From positions 306,039 to 370,038 of the forward strand of contig NZ_RZMX01000014.1 of assembly GCF_003992665.1 (NCBI RefSeq): a DNA stretch of 64,000 bases, given 5' to 3'. Below are positions 1 to 10,013 of the stretch, piece after piece. Each line of letters starts with the position of its first letter. The stretch's first letter is position 1. Source of the DNA: Pelagibacterium montanilacus. Its GTDB lineage: Bacteria; Pseudomonadota; Alphaproteobacteria; Rhizobiales; Devosiaceae. Position numbers and translations under genes: made by a program. Under the pieces are notes generated by a model, which saw only the letters and a list, made by a program, of their open reading frames with translations, ran no database searches and had not been told where the DNA came from.

Positions 1-501
1 GGCGCCGGAGGCGGGAGCCTCCACATCGGCAGCGGGGGCCTCGATGTCCTGGGCGTCAGCCGCCGGAGCGTCGACGTCCTGAGCCGGCGCCGCCTCTGCA
101 GGGGCTTCGACTTCGGTGGCAGGAGCCTGGACGTCATCGGCCGGCGCTTCGATGCCCTCGGCGGGGGGCACGACGAGGTCGTCATTGGACGTGCCCATCG
201 AATCCAGCGCGTCGAGCACCGAGCCCGGCGTACCGTCACCCTCGACGGCGGAGTCGAGAATCGAGGTGCTGGTCCGCTCGAGCTGGCTCACGACAGTGAG
301 CGCGATGGCCGTGAGCATGAACAGAGTGCCCAGAATTGCGGTCGTGCGCGTGAGCAGATTGGCCGAACCGCGCGCCGACATGAAATTGCCGCCGCCTCCG
401 CCGCCCATGCCCAGGCCACCACCTTCGGAGCGTTGCAGCAGAATAACCACGATCATGGCGACCACGATCAGCAGATAGGCGACAATAAGGACTGTAGCCA
501 T
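1..501 (-). CDS. secG: Preprotein translocase subunit SecG (3' end outside window)
   Basis: Small membrane subunit of the SecYEG protein-export channel. The first 167 codons are visible. Residues 4-22 form a first membrane helix, followed by the family QRSEGGGLG loop, a glycine run with NF, and a second helix at about 53-71. After about residue 75 the protein becomes an acidic Ala/Pro-rich tail built on a loose APA-acidic-V repeat (for example VQAPATEVEAPAE), which runs off the window. A low-complexity SecG tail is common in alphaproteobacteria, but this one is long. The gene follows tpiA on the same strand after about 95 nt, the usual tpiA-secG pair. Confidence 0.93.
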   Translation of the reverse strand, partial: MATVLIVAYLLIVVAMIVVILLQRSEGGGLGMGGGGGGNFMSARGSANLLTRTTAILGTLFMLTAIALTVVSQLERTSTSILDSAVEGDGTPGSVLDALDSMGTSNDDLVVPPAEGIEAPADDVQAPATEVEAPAEAAPAQDVDAPAADAQDIEAPAADVEAPASGA

Positions 502-596
502 GGAAACAGAATATCCTTGGGGTCTGGAATTGGGCGCGTTCTACACGCATTGACACGCAATTGCCAGTCTGGCCCCGGCGTTTTTTCCCTGCCCCG

Positions 597-1352
597 TCAG
601 CAGGCCAGAATTATCGAAAAAAAGTCGTCGGCGTGAAGGCTTGCGCCGCCCACCAGCGCGCCATTGACGTTGGGCGTGCGCAGCACCTCGCCAGCATTGT
701 CGGGCTTCACCGATCCGCCATAGAGAATGCGGACCCCTGCCCCCGACTCGCCCAGCATATCCTCGAGCACTCTGCGGATATGGGCATGCATTTCTGCAAT
801 ATCTTCGGTCCTGGCCGATTTGCCGGTCCCGATTGCCCAGACCGGCTCGTAGGCGATGACCAGCGACTGGCCCCCTGCCTCACCGGGAATGCTCTCGCGG
901 ACCTGCCGCTCGACTACATCGGGCGCGATGCCCTGATCGCGCTGGGCTTCGGTTTCCCCGACACACACGATAGGCACCAGGCCCGCGGCCATGGCTGCCT
1001 CGGCCTTTGCCTTGACCAGCGCGCTCTCCTCGCCGTGACCGGCGCGGCGTTCCGAATGACCCAGGATCACAAAGCTGGCACCGGCATCGGCGAGCATGGT
1101 GGCGCTCGTGTCGCCGGTATAGGCCCCAGACGCTTCCGCATGGCAGTCCTGACCGCCGAATCGCACCGGCGTCGCCTCGGCCATGCGGACAGCGCGCTCG
1201 ATCAGCGTGGCCGGCGGGCAGACGAGGATATCGGCGCGCACTTCGCCCGCTTCACCGAGCAGCATCTGCAGCCGCCCGATCTGTTGAAGCGACACGGAGG
1301 TGCCATTCATCTTCCAGTTGCCGGCAATCAGCGGGCGCACACCATTATCCAT
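597..1352 (-). CDS. tpiA: Triosephosphate isomerase
   Basis: Interconverts dihydroxyacetone phosphate and glyceraldehyde 3-phosphate in the cytoplasm. At 251 residues it has normal family length. The catalytic set is intact: Lys14 in GNWKMNG, His99 in LGHSERR, Glu169 in AYEPVWAIGTGK, and the phosphate-binding ILYGGSVKPDNA near the C-terminus. It is divergent from ppiD with about 160 nt between them and is followed by secG. Confidence 0.98.
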   Translation of the reverse strand: MDNGVRPLIAGNWKMNGTSVSLQQIGRLQMLLGEAGEVRADILVCPPATLIERAVRMAEATPVRFGGQDCHAEASGAYTGDTSATMLADAGASFVILGHSERRAGHGEESALVKAKAEAAMAAGLVPIVCVGETEAQRDQGIAPDVVERQVRESIPGEAGGQSLVIAYEPVWAIGTGKSARTEDIAEMHAHIRRVLEDMLGESGAGVRILYGGSVKPDNAGEVLRTPNVNGALVGGASLHADDFFSIILAC

Positions 1353-1512
1353 TTTGTCTCCCCGGAACTACAGCTTGCCTCTGCAATACGAATGGCCTAG
1401 GACCGTTCTTTCATCACATTGCTCACCGAATGTGTCTATAGCGGGGATCGCGTAAACGCCACACGGTTTGCAGACATTTAAGTGACTGAACGGCTGGCAC
1501 GAATGGATCACC

Positions 1513-3384
1513 ATGCTCGATAATCTGCGCAATTTCGGTCGTACATGGACCGCCAAGATCCTGCTCGGCGTCCTCATTCTTTCGGTGGCCGGATTCGGTT
1601 TGCCCAGCATCTTTCTCGACCTGGGCACCAATACGGTGGCCCGTGTCGGAGAGCAGACGATCTCCGCCCGCGAGTTCGATCGCCTCTATCGCAGCCAGCT
1701 CAATCAGTTCTCGGCGCAGACCGGGCAGTCGCCGACCGCCCAGCAGGCCATGTCGTTCGGGCTGCCGGGAGCCGTGCTCGGGCGACTGGCAAACGACGCA
1801 GCCATCGATTCCCTCGCCGAGCGGCTCAATGTCGGCGCCGCGGATGCGCGTGTGGCACAGCTCGTGCGGAGCGATCCGTCCTTTGCCGGCGGGCTCGGCG
1901 GCTTTGATCGCCAGCAGTTCGAGCTCGTTCTCCAGCAGGCCGGTTATACCGAGAGTGAATTTATCGCGCTTCAGCGCGAAGCCGCCCGCCGTGAGCAGAT
2001 CGGGGCTGCATTCTCCTGGCTTTCGCTTCCCCAGGCCGCGCGGGAAATCGCGCTTTCTTATGAGAACGACCGCCGGACCATCGAGTTCGTGGAGCTCAAC
2101 CCCGTGCTTTTCGCCGTATCCGATGAGCCGACCGAGGAACAACTCCAGCAGTTCTACGAAGAAAACAGCAACCGGTTCGTGACTGAGGAAACCCGGGGCG
2201 TGAGCCTGATCGTTCTGACCGCCGAGACCCTGGCGGGCAATATCGAGATCAGCGACGCGCAGATCGAGGCCGAATACGAGCGCCTCTCCGCGCAGTTCAC
2301 CCAGGTCGAGCGGCGCACCGTCCATCAGGTCGCCCTGCCCGATGAGGCCGCCGCCGAACAAATGGCCCAAGCCGCGGGCCAGGGCGAGAATTTCGAGGAT
2401 GTAGTTGCCGAACTCGGTCTTGATGGCGACGTCGATACCCTCGGCACCGTGGCTCAGGCCGAGTTGAGCGATGCCGGGTTGGCCGATGCGGCGTTCGGGC
2501 TCGGAGAAGGTGAGTTCACGGTGATCGACAGCGCTGTCGGTCAGCGCGCGGTCTGGGTGTCCCAGATCGAGCCTGGCGGGTTGCAGCCGCTTGAGGAAGT
2601 GCGGGACCAGATCGAGCAGAGCCTGCAGATCGCTCAGGCGGGCGACCTCTATCTCGACGCCTACGACGACATTGAGGAAGCCCGCGCGGCCTTCCAGCCG
2701 TTCGACGAGGTGGCAAGCCAGTATGGGCTCGAGGTCTACGAACTTGACCTGACGCGCAATGGCGACGCCCTTGCCGATGTCGCCGGATTGCCCGAAGGCA
2801 CCGCGGGGACCGTCGTCGAGCAGGTCTTTGGCGCATCCGAGACGGCTAATGTAACCCCTGCGATCAATCTGGGGTCGAACCGGACCGCATTCTTCACCCT
2901 CGATGAGGTCGTGCCCGTTCGCGAGCAGGCGCTCGAGGAAGTGCGCGACCAGGTGGTCGCCGCATGGCAGGAACTGGAAACAGACATGGCCATGACGCGC
3001 ACGGCCGAAGACATGGTTGCAGCCGTAGATTCCGGTGAGAGCCTGCTGACTGTGGCGAGCCAGCAGGGGCTGGTGCCTCAAGCCTCGGCGCCGTTCGACC
3101 GGAGCGGCAATGGCGCTGCCAACGTGCCGGCGGGTGTCGCAAGCTCTGCGTTCATGGGGCCGGAAGGCTATGCCAGTTACACGCGCACAGAGGCGGGAGA
3201 TTTCGTGATCTTCGAAGTCACCGACGTCGTGCCGGCAGAAGCGGCCGGCAACACCGAGATCGAGACGGCCATCTCCCAGAACTTCAGCGAGGCGGTCTAT
3301 ACCGGGCTCGTGGAAGGGCTGCGCCAGGATATCGGGATGCGCATAAACGAGCAGACGCTCAATCGTCTGATCGGTCTCGAATAA
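1513..3384 (+). CDS. ppiD: PpiD-like periplasmic peptidyl-prolyl isomerase/chaperone
   Basis: Membrane-anchored SurA/PpiD-type folding factor acting on proteins leaving the Sec channel. The 623 residues start with MLDNLRNFGRTWTAKILLG; one membrane helix (about 16-36) anchors it. A SurA-N-like helical region with GEQTISAREFDRLYRSQ follows. A parvulin-like domain with ERRTVHQVALP lies at about residues 240-370. A helical C-terminal part ends in INEQTLNRLIGLE. Family knowledge says PpiD parvulin domains are often poorly active, so chaperone function is the safer call. It heads the operon, 12 nt before trpE. Confidence 0.93.
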   Translation: MLDNLRNFGRTWTAKILLGVLILSVAGFGLPSIFLDLGTNTVARVGEQTISAREFDRLYRSQLNQFSAQTGQSPTAQQAMSFGLPGAVLGRLANDAAIDSLAERLNVGAADARVAQLVRSDPSFAGGLGGFDRQQFELVLQQAGYTESEFIALQREAARREQIGAAFSWLSLPQAAREIALSYENDRRTIEFVELNPVLFAVSDEPTEEQLQQFYEENSNRFVTEETRGVSLIVLTAETLAGNIEISDAQIEAEYERLSAQFTQVERRTVHQVALPDEAAAEQMAQAAGQGENFEDVVAELGLDGDVDTLGTVAQAELSDAGLADAAFGLGEGEFTVIDSAVGQRAVWVSQIEPGGLQPLEEVRDQIEQSLQIAQAGDLYLDAYDDIEEARAAFQPFDEVASQYGLEVYELDLTRNGDALADVAGLPEGTAGTVVEQVFGASETANVTPAINLGSNRTAFFTLDEVVPVREQALEEVRDQVVAAWQELETDMAMTRTAEDMVAAVDSGESLLTVASQQGLVPQASAPFDRSGNGAANVPAGVASSAFMGPEGYASYTRTEAGDFVIFEVTDVVPAEAAGNTEIETAISQNFSEAVYTGLVEGLRQDIGMRINEQTLNRLIGLE

Positions 3385-3396
3385 GCCGGTGACCTC

Positions 3397-4905
3397 ATGA
3401 GTGCTGTCAGTTTCGAGACCTTCGCTTCTGCCTATGACGCAGGTGAGGGTCAAATCGTCTATCGCCGGGTCGTTGCCGATCTGGAGACACCGGTCGGCAC
3501 CTATCTCAAGCTCGCCGAGGGCCGCACCCACACTTTCCTGCTCGAATCGGTCGAGGGCGGCGCGACGCGCGGCCGCTATTCGATGATCGGTCTCGAGCCC
3601 GATCTGCTCTGGCGCGTGGTCGAGGGGCGGGCCGAGATCAACCGCAGGGCATCGACCCATCCCGATGCCTTCGAGGCCCAGGACGGCCAGCCACTCGATT
3701 GCCTGCGTGCCCTGATCGCCGAATCCCGGATCGACATGCCTGCCGAGCTTCCTGCCAATTCTGCGGGCGTCTTCGGGTATCTGGGCTATGATATGGTCCG
3801 GTTCATGGAACGGCTGCCCGACGATAACCCCGATACGCTCGGGGTGCCTGACGCCTTGATGATGCGGCCCTCCATGCTGGCGGTGTTCGATACTCTCAAG
3901 GACGAATTGATCCTCTCCGCCCCTGTCTATCCGCGCGCCGGTGTTTCGGCCCGACACGCCTGGGACGGGGCCCATGAGCGGATCGAAGCGGCCATCGCCC
4001 GGCTGGAGAGGCCCCTGCCCCGCACCGAGCCCGTGCAAGCCATGGACAGCATCGCGGTGACGAGCAACACCAGCCGTGAAGCCTATTTCGAGATGGTCGC
4101 CGCCGCACAGGATTATATCGCGGCAGGAGACATCTTCCAGGTCGTCCTCAGCCAGCGGTTCACTGCCGATTTCACGCTGCCGCCCACGGCGCTCTATCGC
4201 GCGCTGCGGCGCACCAATCCCTCGCCCTATATGTATTTCCTCGATCTCGGCGATTTCGCGGTCGCGGGCTCCAGCCCGGAAATCCTCGTGCGGGTCGACG
4301 AAGGGGAAATCACGATCCGCCCGATCGCCGGGACCCGCAAGCGCGGCTCCACGCCGGAGCGCGATCGCGAGCTGGCCGAAGAGCTGCTTTCGGACCCCAA
4401 GGAGCTCTCCGAGCACCTGATGCTGCTCGATCTGGGCCGGAACGATGTCGGCCGCGTCTCCAAGATCGGCTCCGTAAAGGTCACCGACAAGTTTTTCCTC
4501 GAATACTATTCCCACGTCATGCACATCGTCTCCAACGTCGTGGGCCAGCTCGATCCGGCCTATGACCATATCGATGCGCTCAGCGCGGGCTTTCCGGCCG
4601 GCACGGTCTCGGGTGCGCCCAAGGTCCGCGCCATGGAGATCATCGACGAACTGGAAGTCGCGCGCCGCGGCGTCTATGCCGGCTGCGTGGGCTATTTCGG
4701 CGCCGACGGACGGATGGACACCTGTATCGTGCTGCGCACGGCGATCCTCAAGGACGGCAAGCTGCACGTCCAGGCGGGTGCCGGAATCGTCGCGGACAGC
4801 AAGCCCGAACTCGAGCAGCTCGAATGCGAGAACAAGGCCCGGGCCCTGTTCAGCGCTGCGGAAGAAGCGCTACGCTATGCCGGGCAGGCCAGGGTGGGGC
4901 AGTAG
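3397..4905 (+). CDS. trpE: Anthranilate synthase component I
   Basis: Converts chorismate to anthranilate with ammonia supplied by TrpG, the first step of tryptophan synthesis. The 502 residues have the N-terminal regulatory domain with the LLES tryptophan-binding motif at 48-51, so feedback inhibition is likely. The catalytic domain has RPIAGTRKRG, LGRNDVGRV and GFPAGTVSGAPKVRAMEII. It is not fused to trpG, unlike the TrpE(G) fusion known in some rhizobia. It lies directly behind ppiD with no room for a trp leader attenuator. Confidence 0.98.
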   Translation: MSAVSFETFASAYDAGEGQIVYRRVVADLETPVGTYLKLAEGRTHTFLLESVEGGATRGRYSMIGLEPDLLWRVVEGRAEINRRASTHPDAFEAQDGQPLDCLRALIAESRIDMPAELPANSAGVFGYLGYDMVRFMERLPDDNPDTLGVPDALMMRPSMLAVFDTLKDELILSAPVYPRAGVSARHAWDGAHERIEAAIARLERPLPRTEPVQAMDSIAVTSNTSREAYFEMVAAAQDYIAAGDIFQVVLSQRFTADFTLPPTALYRALRRTNPSPYMYFLDLGDFAVAGSSPEILVRVDEGEITIRPIAGTRKRGSTPERDRELAEELLSDPKELSEHLMLLDLGRNDVGRVSKIGSVKVTDKFFLEYYSHVMHIVSNVVGQLDPAYDHIDALSAGFPAGTVSGAPKVRAMEIIDELEVARRGVYAGCVGYFGADGRMDTCIVLRTAILKDGKLHVQAGAGIVADSKPELEQLECENKARALFSAAEEALRYAGQARVGQ

Positions 4906-4908
4906 CCG

Positions 4909-5505
4909 ATGCGCGTCCTCGTGATCGATAATTACGACAGCTTCACCTACAACCTCGTCCACTATATCGGCGAACTCGGAGCCGAGCCGGTGGTGCGGCG
5001 CAACGACGCCATCTCGCTCGACGAGATCGAGGCGATGGACCCCGATGCCATCGTGATCTCCCCGGGCCCCTGCACGCCCAACGACGCGGGAATATGCCTT
5101 TCGCTGATCGAACGGTTCGGCGCGGACCGGCCGATATTCGGCGTCTGCCTCGGCGCCCAGTCGATCGGGCAGGTCTATGGTGGCAACGTGGTGCGTGCGC
5201 CCAAGCCCATGCACGGCAAGGTCAGCACCATCACCCATGATGGACAAGGTGTATTCCGGGGGCTCAACAGCCATTTCGAGGCGACGCGCTATCATTCGCT
5301 GGTGGTCGAGAGCGAGGGGCTTCCCCAGGATCTGACCGTCACCGCCCGGTCCGAGGACGGGCAGATCATGGGCCTGCAGCATCGCGACCTGCCAGTGCAT
5401 GGCGTCCAGTTCCACCCCGAGAGCATCTCCTCGGAGAACGGGCACGCCATTATCAGGAATTTCCTCACCATCGCCAAGGACTTCAACAGGGGACGCGCCG
5501 ACTAG
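4909..5505 (+). CDS. trpG: Anthranilate synthase component II (glutamine amidotransferase)
   Basis: Releases ammonia from glutamine for TrpE; the family often doubles as PabA for folate synthesis. Class I amidotransferase of 198 residues with DNYDSFTYNLVHY at the N-terminus, nucleophile Cys80 in FGVCLGAQ, and the His-Glu pair in VQFHPES. It starts 3 nt after the trpE stop, which suggests coupled translation. Confidence 0.98.
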   Translation: MRVLVIDNYDSFTYNLVHYIGELGAEPVVRRNDAISLDEIEAMDPDAIVISPGPCTPNDAGICLSLIERFGADRPIFGVCLGAQSIGQVYGGNVVRAPKPMHGKVSTITHDGQGVFRGLNSHFEATRYHSLVVESEGLPQDLTVTARSEDGQIMGLQHRDLPVHGVQFHPESISSENGHAIIRNFLTIAKDFNRGRAD

Positions 5506-5520
5506 CGCGGGAGGAACGCC

Positions 5521-6537
5521 GTGGACATCAAAGCCGCACTCGACCGGATCGCCCAGGGGCGCGATCTCACCGGCACCGAAATGCGCGATGTGATGAACGT
5601 CATCATGTCCGGTGAGGCGACACAGGCCCAAATCGGCGCGTTCCTGATGGGCCTGCGGGTCAAGGGCGAGACGGTGGGAGAGATCGCGGCCGCGGTTTCG
5701 ATCATGCGCGAGAAGATGGTGCCGGTGCGGGCCCCTGCGGACGCCATCGACATCGTTGGCACGGGCGGGGACGGTGCGGGTACCCTCAACATTTCGACCG
5801 GCGCTGCGCTGGTTGTCGCGGGCGCCGGCATTCCTGTGGCCAAGCACGGCAACCGGGCGCTCTCGTCCAAATCCGGGTCCGCCGAGGCGCTTCAGGCGCT
5901 GGGGATCAGCCTCGAGCTGAAGCCGGACGGCATCGCGCGCTGCATAGCGGACGCCGGCATCGGCTTCATGTTCGCGCCCAACCACCACCCGGCCATGAAG
6001 CATGTGGGCCCGGCGCGCGCGGAAATGGGCGTGCGCACCATGTTCAACCTGCTCGGTCCCCAGTCCAATCCCGCAGGGGTTCGGCGCTATGTGCTGGGCG
6101 TCTATGATCGGGACTGGGTCGAGCCGGTCGCCGCCGCGCTGCTGGCCAACCGCGCGCAATCGGCCTGGGTCGTTCATGGCCATGACGGTCTGGACGAGCT
6201 TTCGACCACCGGCCCCTCCTTCGTCTGTCAGATCTGGGGCGGCAACCTCACCAGCTTCGAGATCACCCCCGAGGAAGCCGGACTGCCGCGGGCCCAGCTT
6301 TCGGACCTCGTGGGCGGTGACCCCGCGCACAATGCCGCCGCTCTCACCCGGCTTCTCGATGGCGAGAAGGGCCCCTACAGGGACATCGTACTGCTCAATG
6401 CCGCTGCGGCGCTCATGGTCTCGGGAAAGGCGCGCGAGATCGCGGAGGGCGTACGTTTCGCCGCCGAGGTGATCGACAGCGGCAAGGCCCGCGAAACGCT
6501 CGCCAGGCTGGTGGCCGTCTCCGGTGCCGCGCAATGA
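5521..6537 (+). CDS. trpD: Anthranilate phosphoribosyltransferase
   Basis: Transfers phosphoribose from PRPP to anthranilate. The 338-residue protein carries the PRPP-binding [14 protein letters not shown], the [15 protein letters not shown] anthranilate-site segment and [12 protein letters not shown]. The start is GTG with a good ribosome site (GGGAGGA, 5 nt spacer). Its last four bases overlap the ATG of trpC. Confidence 0.98.
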   Translation: MDIKAALDRIAQGRDLTGTEMRDVMNVIMSGEATQAQIGAFLMGLRVKGETVGEIAAAVSIMREKMVPVRAPADAIDIVGTGGDGAGTLNISTGAALVVAGAGIPVAKHGNRALSSKSGSAEALQALGISLELKPDGIARCIADAGIGFMFAPNHHPAMKHVGPARAEMGVRTMFNLLGPQSNPAGVRRYVLGVYDRDWVEPVAAALLANRAQSAWVVHGHDGLDELSTTGPSFVCQIWGGNLTSFEITPEEAGLPRAQLSDLVGGDPAHNAAALTRLLDGEKGPYRDIVLLNAAAALMVSGKAREIAEGVRFAAEVIDSGKARETLARLVAVSGAAQ

Positions 6538-7334
6538 CCGACATCCTGCGCCGCATCGAAGCCTATAAGCGCGAGGAGATCGCGGCCGCCAAAACCCGCC
6601 GGCCCTGGGCCGATGTGGTCGCGGCCGCGCACGACCAGCCGCCGCCGCGCGGATTCCTCAAGGCGCTCAAGGCTCGTCGCACGGCCGGCGCCTTCGCCCT
6701 GATTGCCGAGATCAAGAAGGCCAGCCCTTCCAAGGGCCTGATCCGGCCCGATTTCGATCCTCCGGCGCTCGCGAGGGCCTATGCCGAGGGCGGCGCCGCC
6801 TGCCTCTCGGTTCTGACCGACACCCCGTCCTTTCAGGGCCAGCCCGACTATCTCGGCGCGGCGCGCGATGCCTGCGATCTGCCGGCCCTGCGCAAGGATT
6901 TTATGTTCGAGACCTATCAGGTCGCCGAATCGCGGGCCTGGGGCGCGGACTGCATCCTGATCATCATGGCGTCGGTGACCGACGACGCGGCCCGCTATCT
7001 GCTCGATTCGGCAGCCGAATGGGGCATGGATGCGCTGGTCGAAGTCCATGACGCAGCCGAAATGGAGCGCGCATTGGCGCTCGGCGCCGGCTTTATCGGC
7101 ATCAACAATCGCAATCTGCGCACTTTCGAGGTCAGTCTGGAGACCACCGTGGAGCTGGCACGCATGGTGCCGAAAGACCGGTTCCTTGTGAGCGAGAGCG
7201 GCTTGTTCACCCGCGATGACGTGCTGTTTCTCGAGCGCGAGGCCGGCGTGGGGGCGTTCCTCGTCGGCGAAAGCCTGATGCGCCAGGACGATGTGGCTGC
7301 CGCCACGCGCGATCTGCTGTTCGGCAGGGGATGA
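6534..7334 (+). CDS. trpC: Indole-3-glycerol phosphate synthase
   Basis: Closes the indole ring from CdRP. Single-function TIM barrel of 266 residues (no TrpF fusion), with catalytic-region motifs [30 protein letters not shown] and SESGL. It overlaps trpD by ATGA at its start and moaC by ATGA at its end. trpF, trpB and trpA are not in the window. Confidence 0.98.
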   Translation: MTDILRRIEAYKREEIAAAKTRRPWADVVAAAHDQPPPRGFLKALKARRTAGAFALIAEIKKASPSKGLIRPDFDPPALARAYAEGGAACLSVLTDTPSFQGQPDYLGAARDACDLPALRKDFMFETYQVAESRAWGADCILIIMASVTDDAARYLLDSAAEWGMDALVEVHDAAEMERALALGAGFIGINNRNLRTFEVSLETTVELARMVPKDRFLVSESGLFTRDDVLFLEREAGVGAFLVGESLMRQDDVAAATRDLLFGRG

Positions 7335-7822
7335 GCGCCATGTCCCGGCTTCCCCATATCGATGAAAAGGGCCGCGCAAACATCGTCGATATCGGCGGCA
7401 AGGACGAGACAATCCGGCGCGCCGTCGCGCGGGCCGATCTGATCTGCTCTGCCGAGGTGGCCAGCGCCATTCTCGCGGGCGGACTCCAGAAGGGTGACGC
7501 GGTGGCCGTTGCCAGGGTCGCGGGCATCATGGCCGCCAAGAAGACCTCCGAATTGATCCCGCTTTGCCATCCGATCGCGCTCACCAAGGTGACGCTCGAT
7601 ATCGGTCCGGGCGATGCTGACGGGATGGTAAGCGTCGAGGCCATTGCCCAGACCACCGGACGCACAGGGGTGGAAATGGAAGCGATGACAGCGGCTTGCG
7701 TTGCCTGTCTCACGCTCTACGACATGGCCAAGGGGCTCGACAAGGCGATGACCATCACCGATGTCCGGCTGATCGAGAAAACCGGCGGCAAGTCCGGCGA
7801 CTTCCGCCGCGCCGATCCATGA
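7331..7822 (+). CDS. moaC: Cyclic pyranopterin monophosphate synthase
   Basis: Second step of molybdenum cofactor synthesis, together with MoaA. At 163 residues it is family length, with [11 protein letters not shown] and the C-terminal [17 protein letters not shown] and EKTGGKSG motifs. The start at the ATGA overlap with trpC is preferred; an in-frame ATG three codons later is possible. Its stop overlaps the moeA start. Confidence 0.97.
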   Translation: MSAMSRLPHIDEKGRANIVDIGGKDETIRRAVARADLICSAEVASAILAGGLQKGDAVAVARVAGIMAAKKTSELIPLCHPIALTKVTLDIGPGDADGMVSVEAIAQTTGRTGVEMEAMTAACVACLTLYDMAKGLDKAMTITDVRLIEKTGGKSGDFRRADP

Positions 7823-9021
7823 TCTCGCTGGAAGAGGCCCTGGCGCGTATCGCCGCCCTCGTCTCGCCGCTCGGCACGGAGACGCTGCCCGTTGGGCAAG
7901 CCGCAGGCCGCACGCTCGCCGAAACCATCACCGCTGTCACCGACAATCCCCCTTTTCGCTCCAGCGCCATGGACGGCTACGCCGTTCGGTCTGAGGACGT
8001 TGCCGATGGCGCGCGCCTCGTCCGGGTCGGCCAATCCCAGGCTGGCGCACGCTATCGAGGCGCGATCGCTGCGGGCCAGTGCGTCCGCATCTTCACCGGG
8101 GCGCCTGTTCCGGACGACGCCGATGCCGTGGTGATGCAGGAAAAGACCACCCAGGACGGCGGCGCGGTGATTTTCTCCCAGCCTGTGGCGCCGGGCAACA
8201 ACATAAGGCCCCGCGCCAATGATTTCGCGTCCGGCGACGGTCTGGCCTCGGCGGGCGATATCCTCACCCCTGCCCGCCTGGCGCTCGTCGCCGCCGGCAA
8301 CCGGGCCGAGGTCTCGGTGGGCCGTTTGCCGTCGCTGTGTCTCATGGCCACCGGCGATGAGCTCGCCGCGCCGGGCAGTGCTCTCGGGCCCGATCAGATC
8401 GTGGGGTCCAATTCCATTGGGCTTGCCGCGCTTCTGGCGGCGCACTGCCGGGACGTGACCGATCACGGCGTGGCTCCCGACGACCGGGCCGTGCTCTCGG
8501 CCCGGATCGGGGCGATCCTCGAGACAGCACCCGATGTCGTGGTCACCACCGGCGGGGCCAGCGTGGGCGAGCACGATTTCGTGCAGGACGTTCTCGCCGA
8601 GAACGGCGTCGAACTCGATTTCTGGCGCATCGCCATGCGTCCGGGAAAGCCCGTGATGGTGGGGCGCAAGGGAACAACGCTCGTCTTCGGGCTTCCGGGC
8701 AATCCGGTTTCCGCGCTGGTGACTGCGCAGGTGCTCGTCATCCCGGCGCTGGTTGCCATGGCCGGCGGTCGACCGTCCGTTCCCATGCGCCTGCCGCTGG
8801 CGCAGGCTCTGGCCCCCAATGGGCCGCGCCGGCATTTCATCCGGGCCCGGATCGTGCATGACGGCCCGGGGTGCTCCCGCGTGGCCCCGACCGGGGAGAC
8901 CGACAGCGGGCATCTCTCATCGCTCGCGCTCTCGGACGCGTTGATCGTCCAGCCCGAGAATTGCCCGGGCCGTCAGCAAGACGATGTCGTCGATGTCATG
9001 TTGCTTTATCCGGCCCGATAG
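7819..9021 (+). CDS. moeA: Molybdopterin molybdenumtransferase MoeA
   Basis: Inserts molybdate into adenylylated molybdopterin. The protein is 400 residues when started at the ATGA overlap with moaC ([11 protein letters not shown]); longer in-frame readings run into moaC and are not needed. It shows SSAMDGYAV near the N-terminus, a TGDEL segment, the [12 protein letters not shown] loop of the MoaB/Mog-like domain, and [12 protein letters not shown]. The moaC-moeA-lexA order is typical of Hyphomicrobiales. Confidence 0.97.
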   Translation: MISLEEALARIAALVSPLGTETLPVGQAAGRTLAETITAVTDNPPFRSSAMDGYAVRSEDVADGARLVRVGQSQAGARYRGAIAAGQCVRIFTGAPVPDDADAVVMQEKTTQDGGAVIFSQPVAPGNNIRPRANDFASGDGLASAGDILTPARLALVAAGNRAEVSVGRLPSLCLMATGDELAAPGSALGPDQIVGSNSIGLAALLAAHCRDVTDHGVAPDDRAVLSARIGAILETAPDVVVTTGGASVGEHDFVQDVLAENGVELDFWRIAMRPGKPVMVGRKGTTLVFGLPGNPVSALVTAQVLVIPALVAMAGGRPSVPMRLPLAQALAPNGPRRHFIRARIVHDGPGCSRVAPTGETDSGHLSSLALSDALIVQPENCPGRQQDDVVDVMLLYPAR

Positions 9022-9101
9022 ACAGACCGATCCTGAACAGTCCGAGCAAGCCAGGTGGAACAGACCGCAAACCTTCCCGCAGGGTGTGCGATTCACTTGC
9101 G

Positions 9102-9116
9102 GAACATTTGCGGAAC
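9102..9116 (-). promoter_or_regulatory. LexA operator (SOS box 1)
   Basis: GAACATTTGCGGAAC is an exact GTTC-N7-GTTC direct repeat read on the minus strand, the alphaproteobacterial SOS box. It lies 57-71 nt before the lexA start codon, so lexA very likely represses itself. Confidence 0.9.
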
Positions 9117-9126
9117 ATGTACAAAG

Positions 9127-9141
9127 GTTCAATATTTGTTC
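9127..9141 (+). promoter_or_regulatory. LexA operator (SOS box 2)
   Basis: GTTCAATATTTGTTC is a second exact GTTC-N7-GTTC box, 32-46 nt before lexA and 10 nt after box 1, in the opposite orientation. Two perfect boxes side by side suggest strong or cooperative autorepression. Confidence 0.92.
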
Positions 9142-9172
9142 CGATTCGACTGGCTGGGAGAGGTATCCCGCA

Positions 9173-9880
9173 ATGCTGACGCGCAAGCAGCACGAACTCT
9201 TGATGTTTATTCACGAGCGGATGAAGGAGGCGGGTATTCCGCCTTCCTTTGACGAGATGAAGGAAGCACTGGACCTGAAGTCCAAGTCAGGGATCCACCG
9301 GCTGATCACGGCGCTCGAGGAGCGCGGTTTCATTCGCCGGTTGCCCAACCGGGCGCGGGCGCTCGAAGTGCTCAAACTGCCCGATTCCATGAACCCCTCG
9401 CTCGGGGGGCGCAAGGCCAGGTTCGAGCCCAGCGTCATCGAGGGCAATCTCGGCAAGGTTCCGCCCAAGCCCATCCATGCTGCCAACGATGCAAACCAGT
9501 CGGTTGCCGTGCCCGTCATGGGCCGTATCGCTGCGGGCACGCCCATCGAGGCAATCCAGACCCATTCTCATTCGATATCGGTGCCGCCCGAAATGCTTGG
9601 CAGCGGCGAGCACTACGCGCTCGAGGTGCGCGGGGATTCGATGATCGACGCGGGCATTTTCGACGGAGACACCGTGCTGATCCGCAAGCAGGATGCAGCG
9701 GGCAATGGCGAGATCGTGGTCGCGCTCGTCGATGACGAGGAAGCAACGCTCAAGCGCCTGCGCAAGCGCGGCAACGCCGTGGCGCTCGAGGCCGCCAACC
9801 CGGCCTATGAGACCCGGATCTTCGGGCCTGACCGCGTCAAGGTTCAGGGGCGTCTGGTCGGCCTGATGCGCCGCTACTGA
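9173..9880 (+). CDS. lexA: SOS regulon repressor LexA
   Basis: Represses DNA-damage genes and self-cleaves when bound to RecA filaments. The 235-residue protein starts at [15 protein letters not shown]; this start places both SOS boxes upstream. A winged-helix DNA-binding domain covers about residues 1-70. The cleavage site is Ala-Gly in GRIAAGTP, with the serine in [10 protein letters not shown] and the lysine in [14 protein letters not shown]. The linker is longer than in E. coli LexA, as is usual in this order. It follows moeA by about 150 nt and has its own promoter region. Confidence 0.98.
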   Translation: MLTRKQHELLMFIHERMKEAGIPPSFDEMKEALDLKSKSGIHRLITALEERGFIRRLPNRARALEVLKLPDSMNPSLGGRKARFEPSVIEGNLGKVPPKPIHAANDANQSVAVPVMGRIAAGTPIEAIQTHSHSISVPPEMLGSGEHYALEVRGDSMIDAGIFDGDTVLIRKQDAAGNGEIVVALVDDEEATLKRLRKRGNAVALEAANPAYETRIFGPDRVKVQGRLVGLMRRY

Positions 9881-9902
9881 TCGCGGCCGGTACTGGCAGG
9901 CG

Positions 9903-10013
9903 CGCTAGAGAATATCCTGTTCTGATTGAATCAGATCAGGAACTCTAAGTCTTTGATTTGTCGCGTTTCCGAACCGGAAAAGTGTTTCCACTTTTTGTGG
10001 CAACGCTCTAGCG
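9903..10013. repeat. Dispersed ~105-bp intergenic repeat, copy A
   Basis: Bounded by an 8-bp inverted repeat CGCTAGAG/CTCTAGCG. It contains the conserved core CCTGTTCTGATTGAATCAG, then CTCTAAGTCTTTGATTTG and CGCGTTTCCGAACCGGAAAA. It fills the gap between convergent lexA and comEC, and its right end contains the comEC stop codon (TAG, 10008-10010). Related copies are at 15075, 25385, 54879 and 58613. Confidence 0.85.

Noticed and set aside
3385..3396. Tryptophan attenuator before trpE
   Set aside because: Only 12 nt separate ppiD and trpE; there is no room for a leader peptide and hairpins.
1423..4767. Very long open frame (1114 codons) on the minus strand, antisense to ppiD and trpE
   Set aside because: It is the GC-rich shadow of two clear genes on the plus strand; its translation has no recognisable domain and runs of His/Arg/Gly typical of antisense frames.
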